Assembly (NCBI GenBank): GCA_031552195.1 | Contig: JAVBMT010000017.1 | Location: forward strand, 124,001-188,000 | DNA: 64,000 bases | Source of the DNA: JAVBMP01 sp031552195 | GTDB taxonomy: Bacteria > Desulfobacterota > Desulfovibrionia > Desulfovibrionales > Desulfovibrionaceae | Direction of reading: 5' to 3' | Shown here: positions 8,061-16,494 of the stretch, one piece after another | Position numbering within the stretch: the first letter of the stretch is position 1 | How the letters are laid out: each line of letters opens with the position of its first letter | The notes under the pieces: model-generated | What the model was told of the DNA's origin: nothing | The model's database searches: none | Seen by the model: only the letters and a program-made list of their open reading frames with translations | Translations under genes and position numbers: made by a program

Positions 8061-8990
8061 ATGGAGCAACGTCATTCAATAACCCTGAGCACTCACGGCA
8101 AGGGGCTTGTTCTGAAAAATCCTGTAATGACGGCCTCCGGCACGTTCGGATACGGTACGGAGTTCGCCCGGTACGGCGACCTGGCTTCGCTCGGCGGCAT
8201 TGTAGTCAAGGGCCTTTCGCTTCTGCCGCGCGAGGGCAACCCCATGCCGCGCATCGCTGAAACCCCGTGCGGAATGCTTAACGCCGTCGGCTTGCAGAAT
8301 TACGGGGTGGAATATTTTATCAACTTCATTCTTCCTTCGCTGCCGCACGCCGAGGTGCCCATCATTGCCAATCTCTACGCCTGCAGCGCTGAAGAATTCG
8401 CCGAACTGGCTCGGCGCTTGGCCGATGCCGAAGGGGTGGCCGCCCTTGAGGTGAATATTTCCTGCCCGAACGTGAGCCGGGGAGGGTCTTTGTTCGGGCA
8501 GGACGCCAAAGAAGCGGCCCGCGTGACCCAAGCTGTTAAAAACGCCGCGGGCGCTCTTCCGGTTCTGGTGAAACTTTCGCCGAACGTTACGGATATCGCC
8601 GTCATCGCCCGGGCTTGTGAAGACTTTGGGGCCGACGTCCTCTCGTGCATCAACACCCTCAGCGGCATGGCGGTAGACCTTAAAACCCGTCGCCCGCTTC
8701 TGGCCAATATCACCGGAGGCCTTTCCGGCCCCGCGATAAAGCCGGTCGCTTTGCGTTGCGTGTGGCAGGTCGTGAACGCCGTGAAAATTCCTGTGATCGG
8801 CATCGGGGGCATAAGCAGCGCCGAAGACGTCCTTGAGTTTATAATGGCCGGAGCGCATGCCGTGCAGGTTGGAACGGCTACTTTTACCAGGCCTGACCAT
8901 GTGTTTCGCCTTGTTCATGAACTGGAGGAAGCCAGGCAGCGTCTGGGAATTTCAAGTTATGAGAGCTTTCGCGGAAGCCTGGATGTTTGA
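8061..8990 (+). CDS. pyrD: Dihydroorotate dehydrogenase, class 1B catalytic subunit
   Basis: Oxidises dihydroorotate to orotate in pyrimidine synthesis. The 309-aa TIM barrel has 'MTASGTFGYGTE' near the start, the catalytic Cys135 in 'VNISCPNV' (Cys identifies class 1 rather than class 2), and the FMN phosphate site 'IGIGGISSAEDVLEFIMAGA'. 'LSGMAVDLKTRRPLL' is typical of class 1B, which pairs with the Fe-S/FAD subunit PyrK. No pyrK is adjacent here. It starts 28 nt after roo with a GAGGA site, so co-transcription with the oxygen-defence genes is possible. Confidence 0.95.
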   Translation: MEQRHSITLSTHGKGLVLKNPVMTASGTFGYGTEFARYGDLASLGGIVVKGLSLLPREGNPMPRIAETPCGMLNAVGLQNYGVEYFINFILPSLPHAEVPIIANLYACSAEEFAELARRLADAEGVAALEVNISCPNVSRGGSLFGQDAKEAARVTQAVKNAAGALPVLVKLSPNVTDIAVIARACEDFGADVLSCINTLSGMAVDLKTRRPLLANITGGLSGPAIKPVALRCVWQVVNAVKIPVIGIGGISSAEDVLEFIMAGAHAVQVGTATFTRPDHVFRLVHELEEARQRLGISSYESFRGSLDV

Positions 8991-9071
8991 TTCCCGCTTT
9001 CCGGCGGGGCATTGAACGCGGGCGGAAGCAAGACGTTTTTGCCTTTCAACAAACAACTAAAGGATTTTCAG

Positions 9072-10007
9072 ATGTCCAGCATTAAAGCAGCGGTTCACGG
9101 GCTTGGGAATATCGGGCGCTATGCGGTTGAAGCCATTGAAGCGGCCCCTGATATTGAGTGCCTGGGGGTGATTCGCCGGGCCGACTCTTTGGGCAAAGGG
9201 GGCAATGCTTTGCGTGGCCTTAATGATTTTCCCGACCTGCAAAGCCTGGCCGCCAAGGCCGGAAAGCCTGATGTCGTGCTGATTTGCGGCCCTTCACGCC
9301 AGGTGCCTGACGTCGCTCCGTTTTATCTGGCTCAGGGCATTCATACCGTAGACAGTTTTGATATTCATACGGACATCTTGGGGCTTGTGGAAAAATTGCA
9401 GCCTCTTGCGCTTGCAAGCGGCAAGGCCGCCATTTGCTCGGCCGGGTGGGACCCGGGCACGGACTCTGTCTTGCGCGCGGTTTTTGAAGCCATGGTTCCG
9501 GTCGGAGCCAGTTTCACCAATTTCGGGCGCGGACGTTCCATGGGCCATTCCGTGGCGGCGCGCGCCGTCAGCGGAGTCGCCGACGCCACGTCCATAACCA
9601 TTCCCATGGGCGGAGGGCGTCATTCGCGTCTGGTTTATATCCTGCCTGAGCAAGGTTCGGACAATGAGAACGGAAAGGCCAAAATAAGGGAGCTGCTGGC
9701 GGCCGACCCGTATTTTGCGCACGATCCTCTTGACGTGCGCTTTGTCTCCAGCCGGCAGGAACTCGCCTTCGTTGCGGATAATTCGCACGGCGTGCGTCTT
9801 GAGCGCACCGGCGCTTCCGGCCTGACCGACAACCAGCAGCTCTTGTTCGACATGCGCATAAATAACCCGGCCCTCACGGCCCAGGTTATGGTTTCCTGCG
9901 CAAGGGCCACCACCCGGTTGTCGCCCGGATGCTACACCATGGTGGATATTCCTCCCGTGGCGCTTTTACCGGGCAACCGGCTGGAAAATGTCAAAAGGCT
10001 GGTTTAG
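9072..10007 (+). CDS. ddh: meso-Diaminopimelate D-dehydrogenase
   Basis: NADPH-dependent enzyme converting tetrahydrodipicolinate and ammonia directly to meso-diaminopimelate, a one-step bypass in lysine and peptidoglycan precursor synthesis. 311 aa: the Rossmann loop 'GLGNIGR' (10-16), a 'SAGWDPGTDS' motif and a 'GRGRSMGHSVAARAV' stretch that correspond to the family signatures. ATG 9072 follows AAAGGA by 8 nt; an in-frame upstream start at 9012 lacks a site. It follows pyrD on the same strand after 81 nt and ends at a strong terminator. Confidence 0.92.
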   Translation: MSSIKAAVHGLGNIGRYAVEAIEAAPDIECLGVIRRADSLGKGGNALRGLNDFPDLQSLAAKAGKPDVVLICGPSRQVPDVAPFYLAQGIHTVDSFDIHTDILGLVEKLQPLALASGKAAICSAGWDPGTDSVLRAVFEAMVPVGASFTNFGRGRSMGHSVAARAVSGVADATSITIPMGGGRHSRLVYILPEQGSDNENGKAKIRELLAADPYFAHDPLDVRFVSSRQELAFVADNSHGVRLERTGASGLTDNQQLLFDMRINNPALTAQVMVSCARATTRLSPGCYTMVDIPPVALLPGNRLENVKRLV

Positions 10008-10070
10008 GGTCTTTTCAAAGTGAAAATTCCCGGCGCGCATCGTCCAGCGCGGCGTACTTGCAAAATTACA

Positions 10071-10121
10071 GAATAAAAAAACCCCGTTTACTGCGAAATG
10101 CGCAGGGCGGGGTTTTTATTC
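10071..10121. terminator. Bidirectional rho-independent terminator after ddh
   Basis: GAATAAAAAAACCCCG on one side pairs with CGGGGTTTTTATTC on the other, with internal extra pairing CTGCG/CGCAG. A-tract and T-tract flank the stem, so it can stop transcription from ddh (plus) and from the convergent methyltransferase gene (minus). Confidence 0.85.
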
Positions 10122-10150
10122 GTGAAAGGCCGGATGCCGCCGCGCTGAAG

Positions 10151-10984
10151 TTATTTTTTCGCAGGCTGGGGGTTGCAGGATAGGAAAGGGCAGAATTCAA
10201 GGGCTTGCCGGGTAAGGCGGCTGTTTTCGCCTTCTCCGCCGTAAAGCGGCAAAGGCGTCTCAAAAGGCGGAATGCCCGCATTGTCACCGCCTTTCATGGC
10301 CAGAACAAGGGCCAGTCCAGCCTGATCTCCGGTTTTGCCGTGCACCGGCAATATCTTTTGCGTTCCCAAAGCTTCGGCGCGGCAATATTCAAGCAGCTCC
10401 GGCAAGCGGGCCGCGCTGAAGATAAAACAGGCAAGTCCGCCCGGCTTGAGCGAAAAGGAGGCGGCGCGTATAAAAGCGCGCAAGGTCCGTTCGTCCGCGA
10501 AAAGGGCGGTTCGGCGGCTTTCGCTTTGAGGCAGGCGGCCTGTGCCCGGCAGGCGGTAGGGCGGGTTGCTTAAAACAAGGTCGTAACTGCCGGCTGACAG
10601 TTCCGCCTCTGCAAGCTCCAGCTCTTGGCCGAAGCTGTTTCGAAGGTCAAGCCGGATAAACTCCGTTTGTCCGGCCAGGCCCAGAGCGGACGCATTCCGG
10701 CGCGCGGCGTCAAGCAAATCGTTATTCACGTCCAGTCCGGCGGCGCTTATATGCGGCGCGTCAGGAGCGCCGAGTTCAAGCAGAGTTCCGAACATGGCCG
10801 CTCCGCATCCGCACCCGATGTCAAGCAGGCGCGCGGACTGAGCCGCTGAACCGGAGCGCAGGGCTTTGGCCGCGAAAGAAGCCAACAGCAGGGCGTCTAT
10901 GGAAAAACGGAAACTTTCCGCAGGCTGGGCCAGCCCGCGCGGGAAATAGGCCCTGGCCCGCGCTGACGCGTCGTTGTCGTTCAT
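10151..10984 (-). CDS. TrmN6-like SAM-dependent methyltransferase
   Basis: 277 aa. 'LDIGCGCGAAMFGTLLELG' (SAM motif I, near residue 52) and 'LVLSNPPYRLPGTGR' (NPPY, the signature of N6-adenine and related amino methyltransferases) place it with the TrmN6/YfiC tRNA (adenine-37-N6) group, COG4123 type. The target base is inference. ATG 10984 is preferred; a GTG at 10999 in frame is possible, since AAGG lies just before it, and would add five residues. It is divergent from the small Cys-rich protein gene 64 bp away. Confidence 0.75.
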   Translation of the reverse strand: MNDNDASARARAYFPRGLAQPAESFRFSIDALLLASFAAKALRSGSAAQSARLLDIGCGCGAAMFGTLLELGAPDAPHISAAGLDVNNDLLDAARRNASALGLAGQTEFIRLDLRNSFGQELELAEAELSAGSYDLVLSNPPYRLPGTGRLPQSESRRTALFADERTLRAFIRAASFSLKPGGLACFIFSAARLPELLEYCRAEALGTQKILPVHGKTGDQAGLALVLAMKGGDNAGIPPFETPLPLYGGEGENSRLTRQALEFCPFLSCNPQPAKK

Positions 10985-11048
10985 AATATCGGTAGACACC
11001 TTGACATAAGCTGGGGCAGATCCTACTTTATTTCAGGAGGGTAAAGCC

Positions 11049-11393
11049 ATGTTCAACGCTGATTCCGACGACAGCAAAAAGCGCCTTGGGCCGCAGTTGC
11101 TGGAAAGTTCCATACTAAGCATCAAGAGCAAGCCGTATGATCCGGAAATGCTTTATGTGGAGTGCAAAATTTGCGGAAAGCCAGTGGTGTGGGAACCGGG
11201 CAAGACCACCCATCTTTTGCGTAAGGCGCAGGTAAACCTGGATATGCTCGACGAAACCTGCCTGATTCTTTCAAACGGTTGCTCCGCCTGCCACCCGGAG
11301 GCCGACGGCTACACCTTGGCTATGGTGCATTTAAGCAGCCTGAGTCCGCGCGATCTTAAAATGCTCAGCAGCGCAAGGGCCGGAAAGGCCTGA
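11049..11393 (+). CDS. Small protein with two CxxC pairs, unknown
   Basis: 114 aa, not recognised. Two CxxC motifs ('CKICGKP' near 39-42 and 'CSACHPE' near 79-82) could form a zinc ribbon. The remainder is soluble, with a Leu-rich central helix between the pairs. It has an excellent ribosome-binding site (CAGGAGGG, 9 nt before ATG). It stands alone between a divergent methyltransferase and the convergent lptG gene. Possible roles include an RNA- or DNA-binding adaptor or a transcription-linked zinc protein, but nothing nearby decides this. Confidence 0.65.
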   Translation: MFNADSDDSKKRLGPQLLESSILSIKSKPYDPEMLYVECKICGKPVVWEPGKTTHLLRKAQVNLDMLDETCLILSNGCSACHPEADGYTLAMVHLSSLSPRDLKMLSSARAGKA

Positions 11394-11436
11394 CTGGGCG
11401 AGTTCAGCCACAATCGCGCGTTGCGTTTCATTGCCG

Positions 11437-12609
11437 TCAGTCCGCTCCCTGGCGGTTTTTTATTATATTGCGCAGCATATAGGCCACCGGCAGGGAAAAA
11501 AACAGAATGTCCGGCAGCCACGCCGCCAGAGGCGGAGGAAGTTTACCGTTTGACCCAAGGGCGTTGCAGACCGTGACTGTGGTGTAAAACGCGAAGGTGA
11601 GCAACAGGGCGGCGCAAGAGGCCAGATATATGTTCGTTGTTTTATTGATGATCGCCAGGCCGAGCACGCTCATGACCAGAAGGGACATGGCATAGGCTAT
11701 TCCGGCGTGAAATTTTGTGCGCAGCCCTTCCACGTTTGATCCTGCGTTTTTAAGGCGCCTGATCGCTTCGTACAGGCTGAATAAAGAATTGTTGACGCTT
11801 TTGCTGCCGTAACGTTTGGCGTCGACAAAAGCGTCCATGTTCTGGCGCAGGGGCAGGGTCATGGCCGTGAACGGCGTATAAGAAAACGTCGCGGTGTTCA
11901 CCATGCTGCCGTGCAGGATAAGCCAGTATGCGCGGTGCTTTTCATCAGCGGCCTTCGCCGCGGCCCTGGCTTCTTCCGGCAAGGAGTCAAAGTCGCTCAG
12001 CTCGTCCGCCCCATGCCTGGTAATGCGGAATTCGTCCGCATTAATTATTTCTTCCAGTTCCGTTCCGTCTTCATTCAGTTTATAGACCAACAGGCCTTCC
12101 CCGCGTTGCGAAACCGGGTAAAGGCTGGAAATGTGGACTATATTGTTCTTTTCCGTGAACCAGATGCCTTCTATCGGTTTATCCGGTTCTCTTTTCTGTA
12201 CGGTTTCCTGCCAGAAACGCTGGGCGTGCATTTCCCCGGCCACACCGAGGGCCTGAGAAAAAGCGAGTTGCGCGCAAGACCAGAACAGCCCGTAAAACAA
12301 TGCGAAGCGCAGGAAAGCCATGGCGGATATTCCGCCCGCGTTAAGGGCGGTCAATTCCCGGCTTTTGGCCATCAGGCAAAATTGTACAACCAAAGCCAAC
12401 AGGAAGATGGCCGGCAGGATCTGGGAAATGATCATCGGTATTTTATATAGAAAATACATTACAATGTCGCCCGCGCCCAAACCGGCCTCAAGGAAGTTGT
12501 CCATGCGGTCGAAGATGTCCACCAGCAAATATATGCCGACTCCTGCGCCGAGCATGCACATGATCAGAAAAGCGTTGTTCCTGGTAAGGTAGCGGGCCAG
12601 CAGCGTCAT
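11437..12609 (-). CDS. lptG: LPS export ABC transporter permease LptG
   Basis: 390 aa YjgP/YjgQ family permease. Three N-terminal membrane segments, a large periplasmic beta-jellyroll domain (about 120-280) and three C-terminal membrane segments give the standard LptF/G topology. With LptF and LptB2 it extracts lipopolysaccharide from the inner membrane towards the Lpt bridge. 'NAGGISAMAFLRF' in the first coupling region resembles the interface helix seen in the family. Its ATG overlaps the lptF stop by 4 nt, so the two are translationally coupled. I assign G to the second gene by the usual order. Confidence 0.88.
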   Translation of the reverse strand: MTLLARYLTRNNAFLIMCMLGAGVGIYLLVDIFDRMDNFLEAGLGAGDIVMYFLYKIPMIISQILPAIFLLALVVQFCLMAKSRELTALNAGGISAMAFLRFALFYGLFWSCAQLAFSQALGVAGEMHAQRFWQETVQKREPDKPIEGIWFTEKNNIVHISSLYPVSQRGEGLLVYKLNEDGTELEEIINADEFRITRHGADELSDFDSLPEEARAAAKAADEKHRAYWLILHGSMVNTATFSYTPFTAMTLPLRQNMDAFVDAKRYGSKSVNNSLFSLYEAIRRLKNAGSNVEGLRTKFHAGIAYAMSLLVMSVLGLAIINKTTNIYLASCAALLLTFAFYTTVTVCNALGSNGKLPPPLAAWLPDILFFSLPVAYMLRNIIKNRQGAD

Positions 12610-13790
12610 TGGGTCGCGCCTTTTTTGCGGATGAGCCGCCGCAGTGTTTTTCCCGGCAGGTTTGTGACTTGCAAACCGCGTTCATGGGCGGCCATATGCA
12701 GGCCAACAAAACCGAGTATAAGAAAAATGAGGTTGGGGATCCACATGCCTATGCCCGGCGGCACTTTTCCGGTTTCTCCAAGCGACATGGCGAAGGAAAA
12801 AAGCGCATAATACACGAGAAACATGAGCATGGCGATAAGCAGGCCGAATTGCTGTTTGGTTCCCTCAAAGCTGCAGGCGAGGGGAAGGGCGAAAAGCCCG
12901 AGCACAAGGCAGGCCACAGGCAGGGCCATACGTTTTTGTATCTCGATAAGCGCCTTGGCGTAAAACTCGTGCCCCGGTTCCGTGCCGGCTATCTGGCGCA
13001 AGGCTTCCCAGCTCATTTCTTTAGGCCTGAGGTCTTCCAGCTTCAGGCCGCCGGAAAAAAGCTCGCTGAGGTTCAGGCGTATGCTGTAGTCGGAAAAGCT
13101 TAGAACGCTGAGCTGGTTGTTGTCCAGCCTGTATATTTTTCCGTTCTTCAGGTTAAAGACCAGTTCCCCCCGGTTTTCGTCGGTAGTTATGCTGCCTTCG
13201 GGCGCGAGAAAGGTTGTGCGCACCCCGCCTTTTTTGCCGCCTATTTTTGTATCTTCAAAAATTACCTGGTGCATAAGGCCGGTTTGCGGGTCAACTTTTT
13301 TGGCAAAAAGGGTAAGCCCGAAAATATCCTGATTGAACACGCCCGGCTGCACGTTGACCTTTGCCCTGGTTTGCGCCACTTCCAGCAGCGTGCCGCGAAA
13401 GTTGGCCTGCCCCCAGGGAACCCCGGCTATGGAAACGCCAAGGGTAAGGGCGGTGCAAACGGCGGCGAAAACCATCGGGGCGGGTAAAAGCTGGTAAAGG
13501 CTGATTCCGCCCGATTTCAGGGCCACAAGCTCACGGTCGGTATTAAGGCGCAGGAAGGTAAGGAAAATGCTGATCATGCAGGACATGGGCAATACGACCA
13601 GCATGAACATGGGCGACATGTAAATAAAGAGCAGAATGGCGTCTTGCGCGGTAAGGCCGATGTTTATCAGTGTTTGACTGAGTTGGAGGCCGCGCCCGAT
13701 AAGAACGAGGCTCAGCAGGAAAAACGTGGAGATCAAAAAAGCGCGCAACAGTTCCAGCGCAAGATATCGTTGCAATTTTCTAGCGAACAT
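12606..13790 (-). CDS. lptF: LPS export ABC transporter permease LptF
   Basis: 394 aa, same fold as its neighbour: membrane segments near 15-35, 55-80 and 100-125, a periplasmic domain with 'FAKKVDPQTGLMHQV..EDTK' typical of the LptF jellyroll, then three C-terminal membrane segments. 'ELVALKSGGISLYQLL' is the cytoplasmic coupling helix that contacts LptB. lptB and the other lpt genes are not in this window. It starts 6 nt after the 64-aa gene and overlaps lptG, forming a three-gene operon. Confidence 0.9.
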   Translation of the reverse strand: MFARKLQRYLALELLRAFLISTFFLLSLVLIGRGLQLSQTLINIGLTAQDAILLFIYMSPMFMLVVLPMSCMISIFLTFLRLNTDRELVALKSGGISLYQLLPAPMVFAAVCTALTLGVSIAGVPWGQANFRGTLLEVAQTRAKVNVQPGVFNQDIFGLTLFAKKVDPQTGLMHQVIFEDTKIGGKKGGVRTTFLAPEGSITTDENRGELVFNLKNGKIYRLDNNQLSVLSFSDYSIRLNLSELFSGGLKLEDLRPKEMSWEALRQIAGTEPGHEFYAKALIEIQKRMALPVACLVLGLFALPLACSFEGTKQQFGLLIAMLMFLVYYALFSFAMSLGETGKVPPGIGMWIPNLIFLILGFVGLHMAAHERGLQVTNLPGKTLRRLIRKKGATQ

Positions 13791-13796
13791 GGCGGA

Positions 13797-13991
13797 TCAG
13801 AACGGCTCTTTTTTAATGGGATTAAGAAAAAGATCGGTAAGGATGGCGCTGTCGGCCGGGCTTAAATCAAAACGCAGGCAAGCTTCCTCGACCAGGCTGT
13901 CCAGCCTGGCGTCCGTCCTTTCGCGGCGAATGTTTTTAACCCACTCGGCAGCGCGGCGCAACTCTTCGTGCGGGGGCAAAATAGTGTTCAT
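13797..13991 (-). CDS. Small conserved-looking protein preceding lptF, 64 aa
   Basis: 64 aa from ATG 13991, with GGAG about 10 nt upstream; a longer in-frame start at 14027 exists but is less well placed. The sequence is helical and charged, without cysteines, signal or membrane segment. The middle ('RRERTDARLDSLVEEACLRFDLSP') resembles a small amphipathic helical bundle. Only 6 nt separate it from lptF, so it is the first gene of the lptFG operon. I know no family for it. It could be a regulatory or chaperone-like partner, but that is only guilt by association. Confidence 0.6.
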   Translation of the reverse strand: MNTILPPHEELRRAAEWVKNIRRERTDARLDSLVEEACLRFDLSPADSAILTDLFLNPIKKEPF

Positions 13992-14127
13992 TCCGCTCGT
14001 TTCTCCATGTATGTGATAGTACATCACCCTTAAAGGACTTGCAACTATAAGCTGTATAGGCTAGACCATTCCACGTTTGCGGCGGTGTTTTTCATTAAGC
14101 GGAAGAGTTTTTCAAGAAGGTGGCGGC

Positions 14128-14949
14128 ATGGATTTTTTCAGCGCCTTTATTTTAGGGCTGGTGGAAGGAATAACGGAATTTCTGCCGGTTTCGTCAACCG
14201 GGCACCTGATTATCGTAAACGATCTCTTGGGCGTATCCGGGCCGACGGTGGAAAGTTTCGATATAATAATCCAACTCGGGGCCATTCTGGCCGTCGTTCT
14301 TCTTTATTGGAAGCGTTTCGTCGGCCTTATTCCGTTCAAGTCAGTCAGAACGGCTTTGGAGCAAGGCGAAAATGGCGGATTTTCCGGATTCAGGGGGCTC
14401 TGGCTGCTTTTTCTGACCTGCCTTCCGGCCGGAATTCTGGGTTTTCTCGCCCACGGTTTTATCAAAGAGCGCCTTTTCCATCCTTTGCCGGTTTGTCTGG
14501 CGCTTTTAAGCGGAGCGCTGCTGATGCTTCTGCTGGAGCGCTTCAAGCCGCGGGCTCGCTTTCGGTCTCTCGACGAATTTACTCCAAAGCTGGCCCTGGG
14601 AATAGGTCTTTGCCAATGCTGCTCGCTTTGGCCTGGTTTTTCCCGTTCCGCCTCCACCATTATGGGCGGCATGCTGCTCGGGGCCGACCGCAAGACTGCG
14701 GCGGATTATTCCTTTATAGCCGCCGTGCCCATAATGTTCGCGGCTACCGGTTATGAACTTTACAAAAATTTCAGTGTGATAAGCGGCGATGTTTTGCCTG
14801 TTTTCATTTTCGGTTTTCTGGTGTCCTTTTTTTCCGCCTGGCTGGCGGTCAAGGCCTTCATCAGCCTGGTGGGACGTTTGGGGCTGGCGCCTTTCGCCTG
14901 GTACAGGCTGGTTCTGGCCCCTCTGGTGTACTGGTTTATGGTGAACTGA
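14128..14949 (+). CDS. uppP: Undecaprenyl-diphosphatase UppP (BacA)
   Basis: Integral membrane phosphatase that recycles undecaprenyl diphosphate to the lipid carrier used for peptidoglycan and LPS. 273 aa with about eight membrane segments. The active-site signatures are 'VEGITEFLPVSSTGHLI' (Glu13, Glu17 and His26 within residues 12-28) and 'PGFSRSAST' (169-177), where Arg contacts the phosphate. Just before the second motif, 'LCQCCSLW' replaces the usual aliphatic stretch with three cysteines. ATG 14128 is preceded by AAGGTGG; an in-frame start at 14077 would add a polar tail. Divergent from the lptFG operon. Confidence 0.95.
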   Translation: MDFFSAFILGLVEGITEFLPVSSTGHLIIVNDLLGVSGPTVESFDIIIQLGAILAVVLLYWKRFVGLIPFKSVRTALEQGENGGFSGFRGLWLLFLTCLPAGILGFLAHGFIKERLFHPLPVCLALLSGALLMLLLERFKPRARFRSLDEFTPKLALGIGLCQCCSLWPGFSRSASTIMGGMLLGADRKTAADYSFIAAVPIMFAATGYELYKNFSVISGDVLPVFIFGFLVSFFSAWLAVKAFISLVGRLGLAPFAWYRLVLAPLVYWFMVN

Positions 14950-14975
14950 GGCGGTCAGGAATTTATTTGACCGCC
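14950..14975. terminator. Hairpin just after uppP
   Basis: GGCGGTCA and TGACCGCC form a perfect 8-bp stem with a 10-nt AT-rich loop directly at the uppP stop. No strong T-run follows, so termination would be weak or rho-assisted. The 190 bp to the end of mltG (15166) holds nothing else that I recognise. Confidence 0.4.
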
Positions 14976-15166
14976 GGTTCTACATCTAGATCACTTTGAC
15001 TTTGAAATATCTCTGCAAAAATCGGTTTTGAATGCGGAAGGCTATATTTGATCCGGCATGTACAAGCCAAAAGCGGCCTGCACTAAAGATATGCCGCGCG
15101 GTTCGCTTGCTGGCGTATGTTAACGCGACCGCCATGGCATTTAAATTTTTTCAAAGTTAAAATGCC

Positions 15167-16492
15167 CTATCGGCCTATATTACGGCGGTATGCCTGCACC
15201 GCCTTGTTGTGCTCGACCAGGGTGCGGCTGAAGGTGTGGGTTCCGTCCGGCAGCCCTGTGGCCACGAAGTAAAGATAGCTGTGCGCTTCCGGATTAAAGG
15301 CCGCGCGCAGCGATTCAAGCCCCGGCGAACATATGGGGCCGGGCGGCAGGCCGGGGTGCTGGTAGGTATTATAGGGGTTTTTAGCGTCTTCAATCTCCGA
15401 GCGGTAAATCTTGCCGCGATACTTTTCCCCCAGGCCGTAAATAATTGTCGGGTCGCACTGCAGGAACATGCCCAGCCGCAAGCGGTTGGCGTAAACTCCG
15501 GCCACAGTGGGGCGTTCGGCCGTAACGGCGCTTTCTTCTTCCACCAGAGAGGCAAGAATGACCAGGCGTTTGACTTCCTGCGGATTATCGCGGGCGAAAA
15601 GCGGAACAAGCGGGGAAAATTCCAGGGCCGGGGCGCTCGCGCCGCCTTGCGCGGCATTTTCCCGTACGGGGCTGGCTGTAGGCGCGTTTTTCTCCGCTTC
15701 GGCCCAGAGCGGAGCGCTCTTGCGCCAGAAGCTTTCCACCAGCAGCGAGGCCATGTAGCGGGCCTGTTCCATATCCAGGGCGCGCGGCTTTCTCAGCAGG
15801 TAGGTGTCGGGAAAAATGAAGCCTTCCGCATTGGTGAAGGGAATGCCGTAATAGGCCAGGAACTGCGGGTCGTGAATAACCGCCTTGAAATCTTCCGCTT
15901 TGGCGAAACCGCCGGCTTCGATCAATTTAGCGACTTCCCACCAGGGCAGCCCTTCTTTCACGGTAAGGGGAAAGAGCATGGCTTTTCCGGAAACCAGCTG
16001 GCGCAGCACTTGCGGCGGGGTCCAGCCGGTTTGCAGCTCGAAATCTCCAGCCTGCACGGCCCCCAGGGCCTTGTGCCAGCGCGCCAGCAACCGGAAGCGC
16101 CAAACGTCGGATATTCCGCCTTCGTTGTAAATTTGCCAGGCCACCCGGTCAAAAGTTGACCCCGGTTCTATGTGAATGATGTATGTTTTCGGCTCTTGCT
16201 TGAAATATTCCGCCGCACTGGTGTTCAAAAAGCGTGAGGTCTCAAACCATACGGACGCCCCTATGGCCAGGGCGGAGCAAAGCAGCAGCGGAAGAACGAC
16301 GCGCCATAGCGGAAAAGATTTTTTCAGCCTGGAAGGCCCAGGCGGGGGGACGTTCGTTTCCTTCAACCCGTCATGGTCCGGCGATTTTTCCCCGGCCGTT
16401 TCCGGCGCGGCGGGCCCGGAGTCCGGCGTTTCCTTTCGGGCAAGTTCTTCGCGTTCCGGCGAGGGCGGGTTTTCGGTGATATCTTTTTCCAT
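15167..16492 (-). CDS. mltG: Endolytic murein transglycosylase MltG
   Basis: 441 aa inner-membrane enzyme that cleaves nascent glycan strands to set their length. The cytoplasmic N-terminus (1-60) is unusually long and Pro/Glu-rich. It is followed by one membrane anchor (62-82), a LysM-like part (105-175) and the YceG catalytic domain. Motifs: 'EGFIFPDTY' (223-231) and 'LASLVEEESAVTAERPTVAGVYANRL', with the catalytic Glu at about 318. An insertion at about 265-290 is Ala/Pro-rich. Only 2 nt separate it from the upstream lipoprotein gene, so the two are co-transcribed. Confidence 0.93.
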   Translation of the reverse strand: MEKDITENPPSPEREELARKETPDSGPAAPETAGEKSPDHDGLKETNVPPPGPSRLKKSFPLWRVVLPLLLCSALAIGASVWFETSRFLNTSAAEYFKQEPKTYIIHIEPGSTFDRVAWQIYNEGGISDVWRFRLLARWHKALGAVQAGDFELQTGWTPPQVLRQLVSGKAMLFPLTVKEGLPWWEVAKLIEAGGFAKAEDFKAVIHDPQFLAYYGIPFTNAEGFIFPDTYLLRKPRALDMEQARYMASLLVESFWRKSAPLWAEAEKNAPTASPVRENAAQGGASAPALEFSPLVPLFARDNPQEVKRLVILASLVEEESAVTAERPTVAGVYANRLRLGMFLQCDPTIIYGLGEKYRGKIYRSEIEDAKNPYNTYQHPGLPPGPICSPGLESLRAAFNPEAHSYLYFVATGLPDGTHTFSRTLVEHNKAVQAYRRNIGR

Positions 16493-16494
16493 GC

